Shown: piece after piece, positions 62,185 through 64,000 of the stretch | How the letters are laid out: every line of letters begins with the position of its first letter | Numbering within the stretch: position 1 is the first letter of the stretch | Assembly: GCF_029167235.1 (NCBI RefSeq) | Contig: NZ_JARFTR010000287.1 | Coordinates: 1 to 64,000, forward strand | Length of the DNA stretch: 64,000 nt | Direction of reading: 5' to 3' | Source: Kamptonema sp. UHCC 0994 | GTDB lineage: Bacteria; Cyanobacteriota; Cyanobacteriia; Cyanobacteriales; Microcoleaceae | Translations under genes and position numbers: made by a program | Notes under the pieces: model-generated | What the model was told of the DNA's origin: nothing | Databases searched by the model: none | The model's input: only the letters and a program-made list of their open reading frames with translations

Positions 62185-62766
62185 ATGAAAGTTGTGCTTT
62201 GTGGGCCGCCTCATTCTGGTAAATCTTGTTTAAGGGAGGGGTTGAAACAGGCTATTATGGCTATACATCGAGGAGGGAAAGCACCCTATCCTTATTTTAT
62301 CACTGGTTGTCCAGATGGTGAGGGTTCTTGGTATATACAAACAGTCCGTAATAATCCCGATTTAGCTGCACGGTTAAAGAGGGAATATAAAGCTAAATTT
62401 ACTTTAGCTTTTGCTGAAAAAATAGCTTTTGATGTGAAGAATGCGAGTTTACCTTTAACTCTAATTGATGTTGGGGGAAGGATTGATGGAAAGAATAAAA
62501 TTATTATGGAACACGCGACTCATGGGGTTATTTTAGCTGGGGATTTGGGTAAAGTTGGGGAGTGGGAAAGGTTTTGTGGGGAGTTGAATTTGAAAGTTAT
62601 TGCGATTGTTCATAGTGATTATGAGGGGAAGTTTGATGCGATTGAATGTGAGTCTCCTATACTGAGGGGGAGTGTTCATTATTTGGAACGGGGGGAGGAT
62701 GTTTCGCAGCGTCCGATGGTGCAAGTTTTGGCGAGGGTTTTGGTGGGATTGAGTAATGGGGGGTGA
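62185..62766 (+). CDS. Csx3-associated AAA/P-loop protein
   Basis: A 193-residue protein from ATG 62185, 20 bp after csx3. Walker A reads GPPHSGKSCLREGLK; LTLIDVGGRIDG is the Walker B strand. The same AAA-type domain is found fused to Csx3 in many cyanobacteria; here it is a separate gene. Its role in the Csx3 complex is uncertain. It ends 65 bp before the CARF gene. Confidence 0.8.
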   Translation: MKVVLCGPPHSGKSCLREGLKQAIMAIHRGGKAPYPYFITGCPDGEGSWYIQTVRNNPDLAARLKREYKAKFTLAFAEKIAFDVKNASLPLTLIDVGGRIDGKNKIIMEHATHGVILAGDLGKVGEWERFCGELNLKVIAIVHSDYEGKFDAIECESPILRGSVHYLERGEDVSQRPMVQVLARVLVGLSNGG

Positions 62767-62831
62767 GGGGGCGCGATCGCTTTCTGTAGCCTGAGTAATT
62801 GTTATAATTTAGTAAAAATTTAGGGGAATCT

Positions 62832-64000
62832 ATGAGCAGTAACAATGGTAATGATTGGGAAGATCATCAAGTAGATCATCTGTTTTTGCTGGTTGGGGAG
62901 AATCCTTTGCCGAATTATGTGGCGGCGAGACTACTAATCAAACCTAAAACAGATCAAGAAAAACAGAAAAATCCTAGCATTGTTTATCTTGTTCACACTA
63001 CAAAGACTGCTGGTGACGATAAACCCGCAGGTCTTTTAGAAAAAGAACTCAAAAAACATAACATCACTATCAAACAGATATCTCTGGGTGATGATGAGTC
63101 TGATGGAGACAAAATTAGAGCCAAAATTAAAGAGAAAATTCAACCCAAAGGAAAACCTCCTTTACAGGGAAGACTAGGCTTAAATTACACAGGCGGTACG
63201 AAAGCAATGGCAGTACACGCCTATCAAGCATTCCAAGAACTTCAGCTTACTGATCCTGTATTTAGCTATCTTGACTCTCGTAAATTAGCCATGCACATTG
63301 ATGGCAAAGACAAACCTATCCCAGTTGATCTAGCGTTATCACCTGCACCGAAATTAGAGATAATTCTGGGATTGCATAATCTATCTTGGAAAACAGATCC
63401 AATTCGTCAATCTCAATTACCAGATATTGCTGAAGCATTTGCCAAATTACATCTAAATTCTGATTTAGCGAGAACATGGAGAAAATGGTGCGATGGAGTA
63501 TTTAAGTCATTGAAAAATACCCAAGGTTATTGGCGACAAGATAGTGAGTTTTCTAACCCACCTCACCTGAAATTATCGGTGACTACACCCGTAAATGTTA
63601 CAGTTCCCAATGAAATTCAAGAAATATTGAGAAAGGAGTTGGGTTGGGCTTTGACGGATGAACTTAGCTTAACAATTGCTAAAGACAAAGGTAGATTTAC
63701 TACTTTTGGTGATGTTTGTCAATGGTTGGATGGGGGATGGTTAGAAGATTATGTATTATCGCAAGTAGAGAAAATAGCGACAAAATACTCTCTGCATGAT
63801 TCGATTATGTCTCTCCATATTAAAGATCCAAGAAATCCTAACAGGCCAACCGATCAATTTGAATTTGATGTTGCCTTTTTAAGAGGATATCAACTTTGTG
63901 GGATCTCCTGTACTACCAGTCCTGACCACAAGAAGTGTAAGCAAAAGCTGTTTGAAGCGCAATTGCGAGTTCAACAATTAGGGGGTGATGAAGCAAGAGT
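62832..64000 (+). CDS. CARF-domain protein with Card1/Can2-like nuclease region, partial at right edge
   Basis: An open frame from ATG 62832 (GGGGAAT ribosome site) to the window end; about 389 residues visible. Residues 14-150: CARF domain (LFLLVGENPLPNYVAARLLI, then LGLNYTGGTKAMAVHAY), which binds cyclic oligoadenylate. Residues 340-389: PD-(D/E)xK-like region (TDQFEFDVAFLRGYQLCGIS, LFEAQLRVQQLGGDEARV), as in Card1/Can2-type effectors. The usual ExK strand reads SCT, so catalysis may differ. It is the effector that Csx3 would switch off. Confidence 0.8.
   Translation, partial: MSSNNGNDWEDHQVDHLFLLVGENPLPNYVAARLLIKPKTDQEKQKNPSIVYLVHTTKTAGDDKPAGLLEKELKKHNITIKQISLGDDESDGDKIRAKIKEKIQPKGKPPLQGRLGLNYTGGTKAMAVHAYQAFQELQLTDPVFSYLDSRKLAMHIDGKDKPIPVDLALSPAPKLEIILGLHNLSWKTDPIRQSQLPDIAEAFAKLHLNSDLARTWRKWCDGVFKSLKNTQGYWRQDSEFSNPPHLKLSVTTPVNVTVPNEIQEILRKELGWALTDELSLTIAKDKGRFTTFGDVCQWLDGGWLEDYVLSQVEKIATKYSLHDSIMSLHIKDPRNPNRPTDQFEFDVAFLRGYQLCGISCTTSPDHKKCKQKLFEAQLRVQQLGGDEAR

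Overview
The sequence looks cyanobacterial. The HIP1 octamer GCGATCGC and its core CGATCG recur throughout, coding is moderately AT-rich, and many products belong to families found mainly in cyanobacteria (Csx3 with a TIGR03985-type regulator, DUF4079, NucA/NuiA, pentapeptide repeats, Nif11-like peptides). A PRTRC cassette, a primase-like replication protein, a tyrosine recombinase and a parAB pair with upstream repeats point to a large plasmid or a plasmid-derived island. No tRNA, rRNA or CRISPR array was seen.

Layout. 0-5 kb: a PRTRC cassette on the minus strand (E1/ThiF-like, JAB-like A, B, DUF3768, F-like, ubiquitin-like C, E). 5-9 kb: a GIY-YIG protein, a decayed nucA copy, and a 568-bp non-autonomous transposon that has cut the end off a CoiA/T5orf172-type gene. 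9-13.6 kb: GNAT enzyme, primase/DUF3987 protein with an internal repeat cluster that could be an origin, and a recombinase. 13.8-20 kb: HAD phosphatase, winged-helix protein, CAP protein, DEDDh exonuclease, secreted proteins, ArfB. 20.3-26.3 kb: an IS5-like element that truncated an EamA transporter, at the end of a redox-flavoured operon opposite a LysR gene. 26.4-28.7 kb: TPR-Arr ADP-ribosyltransferase, DUF5049-like protein, Nif11-like peptide and two small paralogues, one with an in-frame TGA. 28.7-34 kb: type IV-like HNH restriction enzyme, then a run of small unknown genes around an HD hydrolase. 35-38.8 kb: a tight three-gene unit (NERD-helicase, membrane protein, AlaRS-like protein), my best candidate for an undescribed system. 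39-46.4 kb: second GIY-YIG copy, a coiled-coil protein with operator-like repeats, an IS1182-like element, an SNase fragment, a CNB-AAA-polyferredoxin fusion and an IS630 remnant. 46.4-55.2 kb: pentapeptide protein, parAB with three centromere-like repeats, NucA and its inhibitor NuiA, PNPOx-like, GST, and decayed genes. 55.3-64 kb: HDAC-like enzyme, a helicase lacking its first half, GAF protein, HD hydrolase, and the accessory edge of a type III CRISPR system (WYL-type regulator, Csx3, separate AAA partner, CARF-nuclease running off the right end).

Together the window is an accessory and defence region: plasmid maintenance (PRTRC, Rep-like, ParAB), several nucleases, a cyclic-oligoadenylate arm, and many insertions whose target duplications and interrupted reading frames can be read directly. 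Family assignments are from recognised motifs only; no database search was possible.
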